From: Oscillospiraceae bacterium
Lineage (GTDB): Bacteria; Bacillota; Clostridia; Oscillospirales; Ruminococcaceae
Assembly: GCA_016288755.1 (NCBI GenBank)
Contig: JAEELE010000028.1
Coordinates: 60,071 to 124,070 of the forward strand
Direction: 5' to 3'
DNA: 64,000 nt
A program made the position numbers and the translations under genes. Under the pieces are notes generated by a model. That model made no database searches. It worked only from the letters and a program-made list of their open reading frames with translations, and was not told the DNA's origin. Positions 42,092 through 51,250 of the stretch are shown here, piece after piece; position 1 is the stretch's first letter; each line of letters starts with the position of its first letter.

Positions 42092-42535
42092 ATGTCTGTT
42101 TTTGAAATTCTCGAGCTGATCCTGCTCCCGCTGGCGGTCGTCGCACTGCTCGCTCTGCCGGTCTATGCCGTGATCACGAAGAAAAAATCCGGTAAATCCA
42201 TGCGCAGAGCCATGCTGATGAACCTCTGTGCCTTCGCCGCTGTGATGCTTTTTGCGATCGCAGTGCCCGCGGGCGGTCTCGTGCACGCTGCGGAGGCGAC
42301 CGCGGCGGCATCCGGCACCTCCGCTTCGGGGCTCGGCTATCTCGCGGCTGCACTTGCGGTCGGCATCGGCTCGATCGGCTGCGGCATCGCGGTCGGAAAT
42401 GCTGCTCCTGCCGCCATCGGCGCGATCGCGGAGGAGCCCAAGGTCTTTGCGAAGGCGCTGATCTTCGTTGCACTGGGCGAGGGCGTTGCGATCTACGGTC
42501 TGCTGATCGCGATCATGATCCTCTCGAAGCTCTGA
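42092..42535 (+). CDS. ntpK: V-type ATPase proteolipid subunit K/c
   Basis: 147 residues with four hydrophobic helices in two hairpins. The second hairpin is conserved (LAVGIGSIGCGIAVGNAAPAAIG, then ALGEGVAIYGLLIAIMIL) and carries the ion-carrying Glu130. The first hairpin lacks an acidic ion site and looks degenerate, as in other single-site V-type c subunits. No Gln is seen beside the Glu in helix 3, so a sodium site is not evident; ion type cannot be settled by reading. Ends by overlapping the F-subunit start (TGATG). Confidence 0.92.
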   Translation: MSVFEILELILLPLAVVALLALPVYAVITKKKSGKSMRRAMLMNLCAFAAVMLFAIAVPAGGLVHAAEATAAASGTSASGLGYLAAALAVGIGSIGCGIAVGNAAPAAIGAIAEEPKVFAKALIFVALGEGVAIYGLLIAIMILSKL

Positions 42536-42843
42536 TGCGCAGCTTTGTCATCAGCGACAACCGCGATTCTCTCCTGGGCATGCGGCTCGCAGGCATCGAG
42601 GGCGTGATCGTGCATACGCCGCAGGAGGCTGCACGCGCCCTGCACGATGCGACGCACATGGAGGGCATCGCTGTTGTGCTGCTCACGGAGATCGCTGCCG
42701 GTCTCTGCGGCGATGCGGTCCGGCAGTATAAGGAGCGCGGCGGCGTTCCCCTGCTCACCGTCATCCCGGACCGCCACGGCAGCGCCGATATGACCGCGTC
42801 CATCTCGCGCTATCTCGCCGAGACGGTCGGGATCCACATTTGA
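42535..42843 (+). CDS. ntpG: V-type ATPase subunit F
   Basis: 102 residues, Rossmann-like. Strands FVISDNRDSLLGMRLAGIEGVIV and VVLLTEIAAGL match subunit F of the central rotor shaft. ATG shares its first base with the stop of subunit K. Subunit E follows after 17 bases. Confidence 0.9.
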   Translation: MRSFVISDNRDSLLGMRLAGIEGVIVHTPQEAARALHDATHMEGIAVVLLTEIAAGLCGDAVRQYKERGGVPLLTVIPDRHGSADMTASISRYLAETVGIHI

Positions 42844-42860
42844 AGAGAGGACTGTGCAGC

Positions 42861-43451
42861 ATGGATGCCAATCAGAAACTGCAGGAATTTATGGCAGAGG
42901 TCTCCCGCAGAACCGAGCAGCAGGTCTATGCGCTTGCTGAGCGTGCAGAAGCCGAATCCGCTGCGATCCTGGCGGAGACGCAGGCGCGCTGTGAGGCGGA
43001 GGCAGAGCGCGAGATCACCGCTGCAAAAGCCCGCATTGATTCCAAATACAAAAAGCGGCTGTCTCAGGTCGGCTACCGCGGAAAGACCACGCTGCTCAGC
43101 CGCCGCCAGACGCTTCTGCTGGGGCTCTTCGCCGAGCTCAGGGAGCGCATTGCCGCCTTCACAGAGTCGGAGCGATACCAAAGCTGGATGGAGAGCCTCC
43201 TGAAGAACAAGCAGCCCGAGCCGGGCGCGACGATCCTTCTGCGCGCTGCCGATATGCACATGCAGGAGGCGCTGCGCCGCGCTGCCGGCACGGAGGTCAG
43301 CTTCCGGGAGGACCGCGCCATTCAGCTCGGCGGGCTCTCGGTGCTCTCTGCCGACGGGCGCCGCTGCGTCAACCACACGCTCGACGACGCCTTTGCCGGG
43401 CAGTACCGCGGCTTTTACCGCAATCACAGCATTGACGGAGGGAACGAATGA
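42861..43451 (+). CDS. ntpE: V-type ATPase subunit E
   Basis: 196 residues. Helical N-terminal half rich in Glu/Ala/Arg (LAERAEAESAAILAETQARCEAEAE) and a folded C-terminal domain (QLGGLSVLSADGRRCVNHTLDDAF). Second peripheral-stalk component. The track start at 42840 is TTG without ribosome site; ATG 42861 has AGAGAGGA upstream. Confidence 0.9.
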   Translation: MDANQKLQEFMAEVSRRTEQQVYALAERAEAESAAILAETQARCEAEAEREITAAKARIDSKYKKRLSQVGYRGKTTLLSRRQTLLLGLFAELRERIAAFTESERYQSWMESLLKNKQPEPGATILLRAADMHMQEALRRAAGTEVSFREDRAIQLGGLSVLSADGRRCVNHTLDDAFAGQYRGFYRNHSIDGGNE

Positions 43452-45223
43452 TGCAGACACCTGTCATTTACAGCGTCAACGGACCGGTCGTCAAGGTGCG
43501 CGATACCGATGTTTTTTCCATGTCCGAGATGGTCTATGTCGGCAGCAAGCGGCTGATCGGCGAGGTCATCGGTCTGACCGATCTCGAGACGACCATTCAG
43601 GTCTATGAGAGCACCTCCGGGCTGCAGACCGGCGAGCCTGTCACGCCGACCGGCGCGCCGATGTCGGTCACGCTGGGTCCGGGCATCCTCACCAATATCT
43701 TCGACGGCATCGAGCGCCCGCTCCGCGCACTGGAGCAGGCGTCCGGCGCGTTCATCGGCGACGGGCTCGATGTGCCGATCCTCGACACCGAAAAGGAATA
43801 CGACGTCGAGATCAAGGTCAGACCGGGCACAGTCCTCCAGCCGGGCGAGGCGTATGCCGCCTGTCAGGAGACCTCTGCCATTCTGCACCTGTGTCTGGTG
43901 CCGCCGACGCTCTCGGGCACGGTCGTCTTTGCCGCACGCAACGGCATGCACCGCATCAACGACGAGATCATCCGCATTCAGGACAGCACCGGCACGGAGC
44001 ACTCGCTGACGCTCTGCCAGAAGTGGCCCATCCGCCGCGCCAGACCCGCCGCAAGGCGTCTGCCGCCCTCCCGCCCGATGATCACCGGGCAGCGCGTGCT
44101 CGACACGCTCTTCCCGATCGCAAGAGGCGGCACCGCGGCGATCCCCGGCGGCTTCGGCACCGGCAAGACCATGACGCAGCACCAGATCGCAAAATGGTGT
44201 GACGCGGATATCATCGTCTATATCGGCTGCGGCGAGCGCGGCAACGAAATGACGCAGGTGCTCGAGGAATTTACCGCGCTGAAGGACCCGCGCACGGGCA
44301 AATCGCTGATGGAGCGCACCGTGCTCATCGCAAACACCTCGAATATGCCGGTCGCGGCGCGTGAAGCGTCGATCTACACCGGCATCACGCTCGCGGAATA
44401 TTACCGCGACATGGGCTATCACATCGCGATCATGGCGGACTCGACCTCGCGCTGGGCAGAGGCACTGCGCGAGATCTCCGGGCGTCTCGAGGAGATGCCC
44501 GCAGAGGAGGGCTATCCGGCATATCTCCCCTCGCGCCTCTCCGAATTCTATGAGCGCACCGGCGCCTATGAGACACTCTCGGGACGTGAGGGCTCGGTGA
44601 CGGTCATCGGTGCGGTGTCGCCGCAGGGCTCCGATTTCTCCGAGCCGGTCACGCAGAACACCCGCCGCTTCGTGCGCTGCTTCTGGGGGCTCGACAAGGC
44701 ACTCGCCTATGCCAGACACTACCCCGCGATCAACTGGACCTCGAGCTACAGCGAATATATGGACGATCTGGCGCCCTATTACCGCAAGAAGGTCAACCAG
44801 AAATTCGTCACCTACCGCAACGAGCTCAGCACGATTCTCAAGGAGGAGCAGAATCTACTCGATATCGTGCGCCTGATCGGCTCCGACGTGCTGCCCGAGG
44901 ATCAGAAGCTGACAATGGAGATCGCACGCATCATCCGCGTCGGATTCTTGCAGCAGAACGCCTATCACGCCGAGGACACCTTTGTCCCGCTCGAAAAGCA
45001 GTTCCGCATGATGAAGCTCATCCTGCATGTCTGCCACCGCGCAAAGAAGCTGCTCTCCGACGGCGTCACGCTCGCGGAGATTCGCGACAGCGGGGTCTTC
45101 GAGCTGGTCATCAAGGTGAAATACGATATCCCCAACCGCCAGCTGGAGCGGTTCAACACGCTGACGCAGCAGATCGACGCGACGCTGGACGGGCTCCGCG
45201 CGCGTAAGAAGGAGGTGCTCTGA
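43448..45223 (+). CDS. ntpA: V-type ATPase catalytic subunit A
   Basis: 591 residues. Hydrolyses or makes ATP. P-loop [17 protein letters not shown], Walker B region and [14 protein letters not shown] are intact, as is the non-homologous insert that distinguishes A from F-type beta. Overlaps subunit E by four bases with two adjacent ATG codons (43448 and 43451); which is used is not decided. GGAGGGAA upstream. Confidence 0.97.
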   Translation: MMQTPVIYSVNGPVVKVRDTDVFSMSEMVYVGSKRLIGEVIGLTDLETTIQVYESTSGLQTGEPVTPTGAPMSVTLGPGILTNIFDGIERPLRALEQASGAFIGDGLDVPILDTEKEYDVEIKVRPGTVLQPGEAYAACQETSAILHLCLVPPTLSGTVVFAARNGMHRINDEIIRIQDSTGTEHSLTLCQKWPIRRARPAARRLPPSRPMITGQRVLDTLFPIARGGTAAIPGGFGTGKTMTQHQIAKWCDADIIVYIGCGERGNEMTQVLEEFTALKDPRTGKSLMERTVLIANTSNMPVAAREASIYTGITLAEYYRDMGYHIAIMADSTSRWAEALREISGRLEEMPAEEGYPAYLPSRLSEFYERTGAYETLSGREGSVTVIGAVSPQGSDFSEPVTQNTRRFVRCFWGLDKALAYARHYPAINWTSSYSEYMDDLAPYYRKKVNQKFVTYRNELSTILKEEQNLLDIVRLIGSDVLPEDQKLTMEIARIIRVGFLQQNAYHAEDTFVPLEKQFRMMKLILHVCHRAKKLLSDGVTLAEIRDSGVFELVIKVKYDIPNRQLERFNTLTQQIDATLDGLRARKKEVL

Positions 45224-45226
45224 GCC

Positions 45227-46645
45227 TTGAGTATCCAGTATTTCGGGCTGCACAGCATCAGCGGCTCGCTGGTCGTGCTCGACCATGTCGAGGGCGCACA
45301 CTTTGACGAAATGGCGCGCATCGTGCTCGATGACGGCACAGAGCGCACCGGCAGAGTTGCCATGCTCGAGGGCGACAAGGCGATCCTGCAGGTCTTCGAG
45401 GGCACGCAGGGTCTCTCGCTGACCAATACCCGCACGCAGTTCACCGGCAGACCGATGGAGCTGCCGCTCTCGGATGATCTGCTCGGGCGCGTCTTCACCG
45501 GCGCGGGCAGACCCGCAGACGGGCTCGGCGACGTCGTGCCGGAGAAATTCGGCGATGTGAACGGGCAGCCGCTGAACCCCGTGTCGCGGCAGTATCCGCG
45601 CAATTTCATCCAGACCGGCATCTCCTCGATCGACTGCCTGATGACGCTGATCCGCGGGCAGAAGCTGCCGATCTTCTCGGGCACGGGGCTCTCGCACAAC
45701 AAGCTCGCCGTGCAGATCGTGCAGCAGGCGCAGATCGCAAAGGATTCCGGTGCGGAATTCGCGGTCGTGTTTGCGGCAATGGGCATCCAGAATGACGTTG
45801 CGGAGTATTTCCGGCGCTCGTTCGCGGAGAGCGGCGTGCTGCAGAATGTCGTCATGTTCCTCAACCTCGCGAACGACCCGATCGTCGAGCGCATCATCAC
45901 GCCGCGCTGCGCACTGACTGCGGCGGAGTTTCTCGCCTACGAAAAGCACAAGCACATTCTCGTCGTCATGACAGACATGACGGCGTATGCCGAGGCACTG
46001 CGCGAGTTTTCGTCCTCAAAGGGCGAGATTCCCGGCAGAAAGGGCTTCCCCGGCTACCTCTACTCCGATCTCGCATCGCTCTATGAGCGCGCGGGCATCA
46101 TCGAGGGCATCGAGGGCAGCGTGACGCAGCTCCCCATTCTCACGATGCCGAACGACGATATCACCCACCCCGTGCCCGACCTCACGGGCTATATCACCGA
46201 GGGGCAGATCGTGCTCGACCGCGGACTCGAGCAGTCCGGTGTGTATCCGCCGATCGCGGTGCTGCCGTCGCTCTCGCGTCTGATGAAGGACGGCATCGGC
46301 GAGGGCTACACCAGAGCCGACCACGCGGCAGTCGCCAATCAGCTCTTCGCCTCCTATGCGCAGGTGCAGGACGCCAGATCGCTGGCTTCGGTCATCGGCG
46401 AGGAGGAGCTCGCCGACCTCGACCGCAAATATCTCGAATTCGGCAGCTGGTTTGAAAAGGTGTTCCTCTCGCAGGGCTTCGACGAAAACCGCTCCATTGA
46501 GCAGACGCTGGACCTCGGCTGGGCGCTGCTCTCGCTGCTGCCGAGACAGTCGCTCGACCGCGTTGACGATCAGATGCTCGATGCACACTACGATCCGGAC
46601 GCGGCACAGGCGCTGAAAGCAAAGGTGCGTGGCAGAAATGGCTGA
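45227..46645 (+). CDS. ntpB: V-type ATPase regulatory subunit B
   Basis: 472 residues. Non-catalytic nucleotide-binding partner: the P-loop is replaced by FSGTGLSHNKLAVQI, as normal for B. DLASLYERAGIIEGIEGSVTQLPILTMPNDDITHPVPDLTGYITEGQI is the family core (read as several pieces). TTG start with GGAGGTG nine bases upstream. Overlaps subunit D by eight bases. Confidence 0.95.
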   Translation: MSIQYFGLHSISGSLVVLDHVEGAHFDEMARIVLDDGTERTGRVAMLEGDKAILQVFEGTQGLSLTNTRTQFTGRPMELPLSDDLLGRVFTGAGRPADGLGDVVPEKFGDVNGQPLNPVSRQYPRNFIQTGISSIDCLMTLIRGQKLPIFSGTGLSHNKLAVQIVQQAQIAKDSGAEFAVVFAAMGIQNDVAEYFRRSFAESGVLQNVVMFLNLANDPIVERIITPRCALTAAEFLAYEKHKHILVVMTDMTAYAEALREFSSSKGEIPGRKGFPGYLYSDLASLYERAGIIEGIEGSVTQLPILTMPNDDITHPVPDLTGYITEGQIVLDRGLEQSGVYPPIAVLPSLSRLMKDGIGEGYTRADHAAVANQLFASYAQVQDARSLASVIGEEELADLDRKYLEFGSWFEKVFLSQGFDENRSIEQTLDLGWALLSLLPRQSLDRVDDQMLDAHYDPDAAQALKAKVRGRNG

Positions 46646-47249
46646 TCAGGTATTCCCGACCAAAGGAAATCTGATGGCGGCAAAGCGCTCGCTCGCACTG
46701 GCAAAGCTCGGCTACGACCTCATGGACCGCAAGCGCAATGTCCTCATCCGCGAGCTGATGCAGCTGGTCGGGCGGGCAAAGGAGCTGCGCGGCTCGATCG
46801 AGGAGACCTACCGCAGCGCCTATGCGGCACTGCAGGAGGCGAATATCACGCTCGGACTGATCGAGCAGTTTGCCGGCACGGTGCCCGTCGACTGCGACGT
46901 GCAGCTTGAGACGCGCACGGTCATGGGCGTTGAGATCCCGAAGATCACGCACGACATGCACAGTGACGTACTGATCCCCTACGGCTTTCTCGACACCAAT
47001 GTGCAGCTCGACCTCGCCTATGCGGCTTTCTGCAGGGTGCGCGACATGACGCTCATGCTCGCGGAGGTCGACAACGGCGTCTTCCGGCTGGCGACCGCGA
47101 TCAGCGCGACACAGCGCCGCGCCAATGCGCTCAAGAACGTGCTGATCCCGCGCTATATGCAGACCATCAAGACGATTTCCGACGCGCTCGAGGACAAGGA
47201 GCGTGAGGAATTCACGCGCATGAAGATGATCAAGGCGCAAAAGCAATAA
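46638..47249 (+). CDS. ntpD: V-type ATPase subunit D
   Basis: 203 residues. Central rotor shaft: two long helices with the conserved opening FPTKGNLMAAKRSLALAKLGYDLMDRKRNVL and closing RRANALKNVLIPRYMQTIKTI. Start ATG 46638 with AAAGGTG ten bases upstream, inside the end of ntpB; the GTG at 46629 is too near that site. Last V-ATPase gene, followed by a terminator. Confidence 0.95.
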   Translation: MADQVFPTKGNLMAAKRSLALAKLGYDLMDRKRNVLIRELMQLVGRAKELRGSIEETYRSAYAALQEANITLGLIEQFAGTVPVDCDVQLETRTVMGVEIPKITHDMHSDVLIPYGFLDTNVQLDLAYAAFCRVRDMTLMLAEVDNGVFRLATAISATQRRANALKNVLIPRYMQTIKTISDALEDKEREEFTRMKMIKAQKQ

Positions 47250-47257
47250 CAGTGAAT

Positions 47258-47285
47258 CCCCCGCCCTGTCCGGACGGGGGTTTTT
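47258..47285 (+). terminator. Terminator of the V-ATPase operon
   Basis: CCCCCG...CGGGGG followed by TTTTT. The ribosome site of the next gene begins only six bases later, so that gene probably depends on read-through. Confidence 0.85.
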
Positions 47286-47301
47286 GCAGAGGGAGGTGCT
47301 T

Positions 47302-48525
47302 ATGAGACGGTTTCTCTGTACCGCGGCGGCGCTCTCGCTGCTGCAGATGCCGGTCGCTTCGGCGGAGCTGCCGCAGGATGCACCGGTGTTTGAGGCAAGC
47401 TTTCTGCAGGGGTGGTATTGCCGGGACTGGAGCGCCGCGCAGTGGCAGAGCGAGCTGGCGGATATGCGTGCCGCGGGCTTTCATTCGGTGATTCTGCAGT
47501 CGGCGGTCGATCTCACCTATGAATTTGAAGGCGACGAATCGCACAAGACCGACCCCGATGCCTGCACGCTGACAGCGGCATATTCGCTGCTGCCGACCGC
47601 GCTGGTGCCCGGCTCCGAGGGGCAGCATGCGCTCTCCTTTGCGCTGGAAGCGGCGGCTCAGACCGGGATGCAGGTCTGGATCGGCACGGTCAGCGACAGC
47701 CGCTGGTGGCAATACGGCTGGGGTGCACCGGATGACGGTTTTTCCCGCTGGTGCGGCGAAAACGCCGCACAGTGCGAGACGCTCGTCACGGAGATATGGG
47801 AACAGTTCGGCGCGGAATACGGCGCACAGATTGCGGGGTTTTATTACAACAACGAGCTCTGGAATTTTGACAGCAGCCGTGCCGAATATGCGCAGATACT
47901 CGGACAGAATATCGCCCGGACGGTCGCCGCGGTCGAGGCGCTCTGCCCCGAAAAGCCGCTGATGATCAGCCCGTTCTTCAACCGCGATCTGTCGACCGCT
48001 GCGGAATATGCCGAATTCTGGCGCGCGCTGATTCCCGCTGCCGGGCTGCGCAGGCAGGATGTTTTTGCGCATCAGGACGGCGGCGGGCGCGATTACGACG
48101 CCGACACGCTCCGCGAATGGACCGACGCGCTGCACGGTGCCGTCAGAGACCGAATGCGGTTCTGGGTCAACAATGAGGCTTTCTGCGCGGATTCCTCCGT
48201 GCGCGATATGGAATCGCTGCGGCAGAGCTGCATCGCGACCGCTGCGGCGGAAAAGCACCTGATCTTCTCGTGGAATCACCACTATCACGGCAGGCAGGAT
48301 GCGGAATTTGCAAAGCTGCTCGGCTGCATGACCGGCGATCTCAACGGCGACGGCTGCTGCACGCTCGCCGACGCGGTCACGCTGCACCGCTGGCTCATGC
48401 ACGACCGCATCACGGTCGCTTGGTGGCAGGGCGGCGATCTCGACGCAAACGGCATCCTCGACGCAAGAGACTTCTGCCTGCTCAAGCGAAGGCTGCTCCG
48501 GGGCGACGGAATCCTGAGCCGCTGA
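47302..48525 (+). CDS. Secreted DUF4434-like TIM-barrel protein with C-terminal dockerin
   Basis: 407 residues. Signal peptide 1-22 (ASA cleavage). The body resembles DUF4434/glycoside-hydrolase-like barrels (FLQGWYCRDWSAAQWQSELADMRAAGFHSVILQS, GFYYNNELWN with a Glu, ISPFFN, FSWNHHYHG). The C-terminal ~65 residues are a type-I dockerin with two repeats (GDLNGDGCCTLADAVTLHRWLM and GDLDANGILDARDFCLLKRRLL). Probably a cellulosome-docked or cohesin-bound carbohydrate-active protein; substrate unknown. ATG 47302 has GGGAGG five bases upstream. Confidence 0.87.
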   Translation: MRRFLCTAAALSLLQMPVASAELPQDAPVFEASFLQGWYCRDWSAAQWQSELADMRAAGFHSVILQSAVDLTYEFEGDESHKTDPDACTLTAAYSLLPTALVPGSEGQHALSFALEAAAQTGMQVWIGTVSDSRWWQYGWGAPDDGFSRWCGENAAQCETLVTEIWEQFGAEYGAQIAGFYYNNELWNFDSSRAEYAQILGQNIARTVAAVEALCPEKPLMISPFFNRDLSTAAEYAEFWRALIPAAGLRRQDVFAHQDGGGRDYDADTLREWTDALHGAVRDRMRFWVNNEAFCADSSVRDMESLRQSCIATAAAEKHLIFSWNHHYHGRQDAEFAKLLGCMTGDLNGDGCCTLADAVTLHRWLMHDRITVAWWQGGDLDANGILDARDFCLLKRRLLRGDGILSR

Positions 48526-48659
48526 CAGACCGGCAGCATCCCGAAAAAACGTGCCGCAATTTGTTGTTCCGTCCTCAGCATAACGCTCAAAAACAGTGCA
48601 GCTGCTTTGTGCAAATCGCAGAAAAATCACATTGTTGTACAAATCAGCACCCGACATTC

Positions 48660-48688
48660 TTGCACTTTTTTGTGAAGTATGATATAAT
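48660..48688 (+). promoter_or_regulatory. Promoter of the GGDEF-EAL gene, TTGCAC-17-TATAAT
   Basis: TTGCAC, T-tract, spacer ending TGA, TATAAT at 48683-48688. This excludes the track start at 48270. The preceding 48526-48659 contains one GTTGTTCCG motif but no other signal. Confidence 0.87.
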
Positions 48689-48749
48689 TATGGTATCCTG
48701 TATGTCATTCAACTGTTATGCCCTGCTGACAACAGATAGGACTGATGCT

Positions 48750-51014
48750 ATGAGATTTGAATTTGCACTCATATATACATTCATGATCGCTGCACTGGTG
48801 GCGTGCAGCCTCATGGCGCACCGCTCGCGCAGGCAGATCGGCTCCACGGTCGCCCTGCTGACGGCTTCGCTGATCCCGCCGGTGCTCGGCAATCTGATCA
48901 TCGTCTGCGCGCACACCGCGGCGCTCTCGACCGTCGGCTATTATATCTACTTCATCGGCATGAATTTCGTCATGTACAGCCTCCTGCGGTTCGCCTTTGA
49001 ATACTGCGCCATCAAACGCGGATGGTTTGCACGCTGCGGTGTCAACACTCTGTTTGCGGTTGATATTGTTCAGCTGCTTTGTAACCCGTTTTTCAACCAT
49101 GCCTTCGGGCTCGAGGAGATCATCGCGGACGATGCACCCTATTTCCGGCTGGTGCCCTATTTCGGGCAGGCGTTCCACCGCGTGCTCGATTACGGCATTC
49201 TCGCCGTGACTCTCATCATTTTCATCTATAAGCTCATGCACTCCCCGCGCATCTATTCCGAGCGGTATTCCGTCATTCTCGGGACCATGCTCTGCACGGC
49301 GGTGTGGCAGACCTTCTACATCTTCTCGCGCACACCGATCGACCGGTCGATGATCGGCTTCGGTGTCTTCGGGCTGCTGATCTACTATTTCTCCATCCGA
49401 TACCGCCCGAGACGGCTGCTCGACAGCATGCTCGGACGCCTTGCCTCGGGCATGCCGGAGGCGCTGTTCTTCTTCGACATGAACAACAAGTGCATCTGGG
49501 CGAACAGCCCCGGGCTTTCACTGATCGATATTACGGAGGATGAGCTGGACAAGGTCTGCGAGAAGCTGACGGGCATGTTCGGCGCGCATACGCAAACCGA
49601 GCGCGAATGGACGGTCCGGCATGTGATCGGCACCGGCAGCGATGCGAAATACTATGTGCTGGAAAAGCACATCCTCACGGACGACAATCTCCGCGATGCC
49701 GGTCAGTTCCTGAGCATCCGCGACAACACCGACGAGGAGCGCAGGCTCCGGCAGGAGATCTACAACGCGACGCACGACCGCCTGACCGGGCTCTACACCA
49801 AGGAATACCTCTACGAGTGCATCCGCAGGCGGCTCAGCGCGAACCCGGACAGGAAATACCTTGTCGCGTTCCTCAATGTCAAGAATTTCAAGATCGTCAA
49901 CGATATTTTCAGCAATGCCTTCGGCGATCACGCACTGAGAACGATCGCGAAGTCGCTGCACACCGATCTGCCGAAGGGCTGCCTCTTCGGTCGGATCAGC
50001 GGCGACACCTTCGGGCTGCTCATTCCTGCCTCCGAATTCAGCATGGAGCTGGCAGAGGCATCGCTCTCCAGTATTGTCGTCGAGCAGGGCACGGTGGTCT
50101 ATCACCTGCTGATGCACCTCGGCGTCTACGAGATCATTGACCCCGAAGTGGACGTGTCGGTCATGTTTGACCGCGCACACCTCGCGCTCTCCACGATCGT
50201 CGACGAATATCAGACACATATTGCCTTCTACAACGACGAGATCCGCGATCAGGTGCTCTGGAATCAGCATATCTCCTCGCAGCTGAAAACCGCAATCACA
50301 GAGCGGCAGATCGTGCCCTATTACCAGCCGATTGTTGACCGCAGCGGAGTCTGTGTCGGCGCTGAAATGCTCGCACGCTGGAATCACCCCGAGCACGGAT
50401 TCCTGCCGCCGTCGCGCTTCATTCCGGTCTTTGAGCGGAACGGCATGATCGTCGAGCTCGACAAATACATGTGGCGCTGTGCCTGTGAAACGCTTGCGCG
50501 ATGGGGCGATGTGCAGCCGGAGCTCTTTCTCTCGGTCAACATCTCGCCGAAGGACTTCTACTTCACCGATGTGGTCGAGGACATCACGCATCTGGTCAGG
50601 GAATACGGCATTGCGCCGCGGCGCCTGCGCATTGAGATCACCGAGACCGTGATGATGACCGAAGCCGAGGACCGCATGGCGATCCTGCGTGAATTCCGCA
50701 GAGCCGGCTTCCTCGTCGAGATGGACGACTTCGGCAGCGGCTATTCCTCGCTCAATCTGCTCAAGGACATGCCGGTCGACGTGCTCAAGATCGACATGAA
50801 ATTCCTCGGCAAAACCGACGAGGAGGCAAAGGCAACGACCATCATGCGCAATATCCTCAATCTCTCGGAGGACCTCGGCATCGCCTCGCTGACAGAGGGC
50901 GTCGAGACCGAGCAGCAATACCGCACGCTCGCGGAAATGGGCTGCAAGCTGTTTCAGGGCTACCACTTCGCAAAGCCCATGCCGATCGACGACTTCGAGC
51001 GGTTCTGCTCGTAA
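48750..51014 (+). CDS. 7TM-PAS-GGDEF(degenerate)-EAL c-di-GMP phosphodiesterase
   Basis: 754 residues. About seven transmembrane helices (1-215, histidine-kinase-7TM type), a PAS-like region (216-305), GGDEF domain (about 315-465) and EAL domain (about 485-745). The GGDEF motif is Ser-Gly-Asp-Thr-Phe at 417-421, so cyclase activity is unlikely. The EAL domain keeps Glu539 (EMLAR), NISP, the EITET Glu, Asp659-Asp660 (DDFGSGYSS), LKIDMKF Lys and LTEGVET Glu, so phosphodiesterase activity is likely, possibly GTP-regulated by the dead GGDEF. Start at ATG 48750 with AGGA; monocistronic. Confidence 0.9.
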   Translation: MRFEFALIYTFMIAALVACSLMAHRSRRQIGSTVALLTASLIPPVLGNLIIVCAHTAALSTVGYYIYFIGMNFVMYSLLRFAFEYCAIKRGWFARCGVNTLFAVDIVQLLCNPFFNHAFGLEEIIADDAPYFRLVPYFGQAFHRVLDYGILAVTLIIFIYKLMHSPRIYSERYSVILGTMLCTAVWQTFYIFSRTPIDRSMIGFGVFGLLIYYFSIRYRPRRLLDSMLGRLASGMPEALFFFDMNNKCIWANSPGLSLIDITEDELDKVCEKLTGMFGAHTQTEREWTVRHVIGTGSDAKYYVLEKHILTDDNLRDAGQFLSIRDNTDEERRLRQEIYNATHDRLTGLYTKEYLYECIRRRLSANPDRKYLVAFLNVKNFKIVNDIFSNAFGDHALRTIAKSLHTDLPKGCLFGRISGDTFGLLIPASEFSMELAEASLSSIVVEQGTVVYHLLMHLGVYEIIDPEVDVSVMFDRAHLALSTIVDEYQTHIAFYNDEIRDQVLWNQHISSQLKTAITERQIVPYYQPIVDRSGVCVGAEMLARWNHPEHGFLPPSRFIPVFERNGMIVELDKYMWRCACETLARWGDVQPELFLSVNISPKDFYFTDVVEDITHLVREYGIAPRRLRIEITETVMMTEAEDRMAILREFRRAGFLVEMDDFGSGYSSLNLLKDMPVDVLKIDMKFLGKTDEEAKATTIMRNILNLSEDLGIASLTEGVETEQQYRTLAEMGCKLFQGYHFAKPMPIDDFERFCS

Positions 51015-51025
51015 AGCAATAAAAA

Positions 51026-51060
51026 CACGCTCTGCCGGGGAAGGCAGGGCGCTGTTTTTT
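51026..51060 (+). terminator. Terminator of the GGDEF-EAL gene
   Basis: CGCTCTGCC pairs with GGCAGGGCG followed by CTGTTTTTT. Confidence 0.9.
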
Positions 51061-51071
51061 GCGCTGATACG

Positions 51072-51103
51072 AAAAATCTCCCGCACAGAAAATGCACGGG
51101 AGA
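51072..51103 (-). terminator. Terminator of tRNA-Pro
   Basis: On the minus strand TCTCCCGTGCA pairs with TGTGCGGGAGA, followed by TTTTTCG. Confidence 0.92.
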
Positions 51104-51118
51104 CCGTTCTTTGAGAAG

Positions 51119-51191
51119 TCGGAGTGACAGGATTTGAACCTGCGGCATCCTGCTCCCAAAGCAGGCGCGCTACCAGCTGCGCTACACCCCG
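51119..51191 (-). tRNA. tRNA-Pro (UGG)
   Basis: 73 nt on the minus strand: acceptor CGGGGTG pairs with CACTCCG (one G-U), D arm GCGC...GCGC, anticodon arm CCTGC-TTTGGGA-GCAGG giving anticodon TGG, and T arm GCAGG-TTCAAAT-CCTGT-type. CCA is not encoded. Own promoter and terminator; the only tRNA recognised in the window. Confidence 0.96.
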
Positions 51192-51221
51192 ATCGCGGTC
51201 CTCATGGGAAGACCGCCTATT

Positions 51222-51250
51222 ATTATACCATGTTTCCGGCGGAATGTCAA
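51222..51250 (-). promoter_or_regulatory. Promoter of tRNA-Pro, TTGACA-17-TATAAT
   Basis: Perfect hexamers on the minus strand, spacer ending TGG. The -35 overlaps the stop codon of the MBL hydrolase gene. Confidence 0.93.

Noticed and set aside
48270-48749. N-terminal extension of the GGDEF-EAL protein
   Set aside because: The track start lies inside the upstream dockerin gene and before the promoter at 48660-48688.
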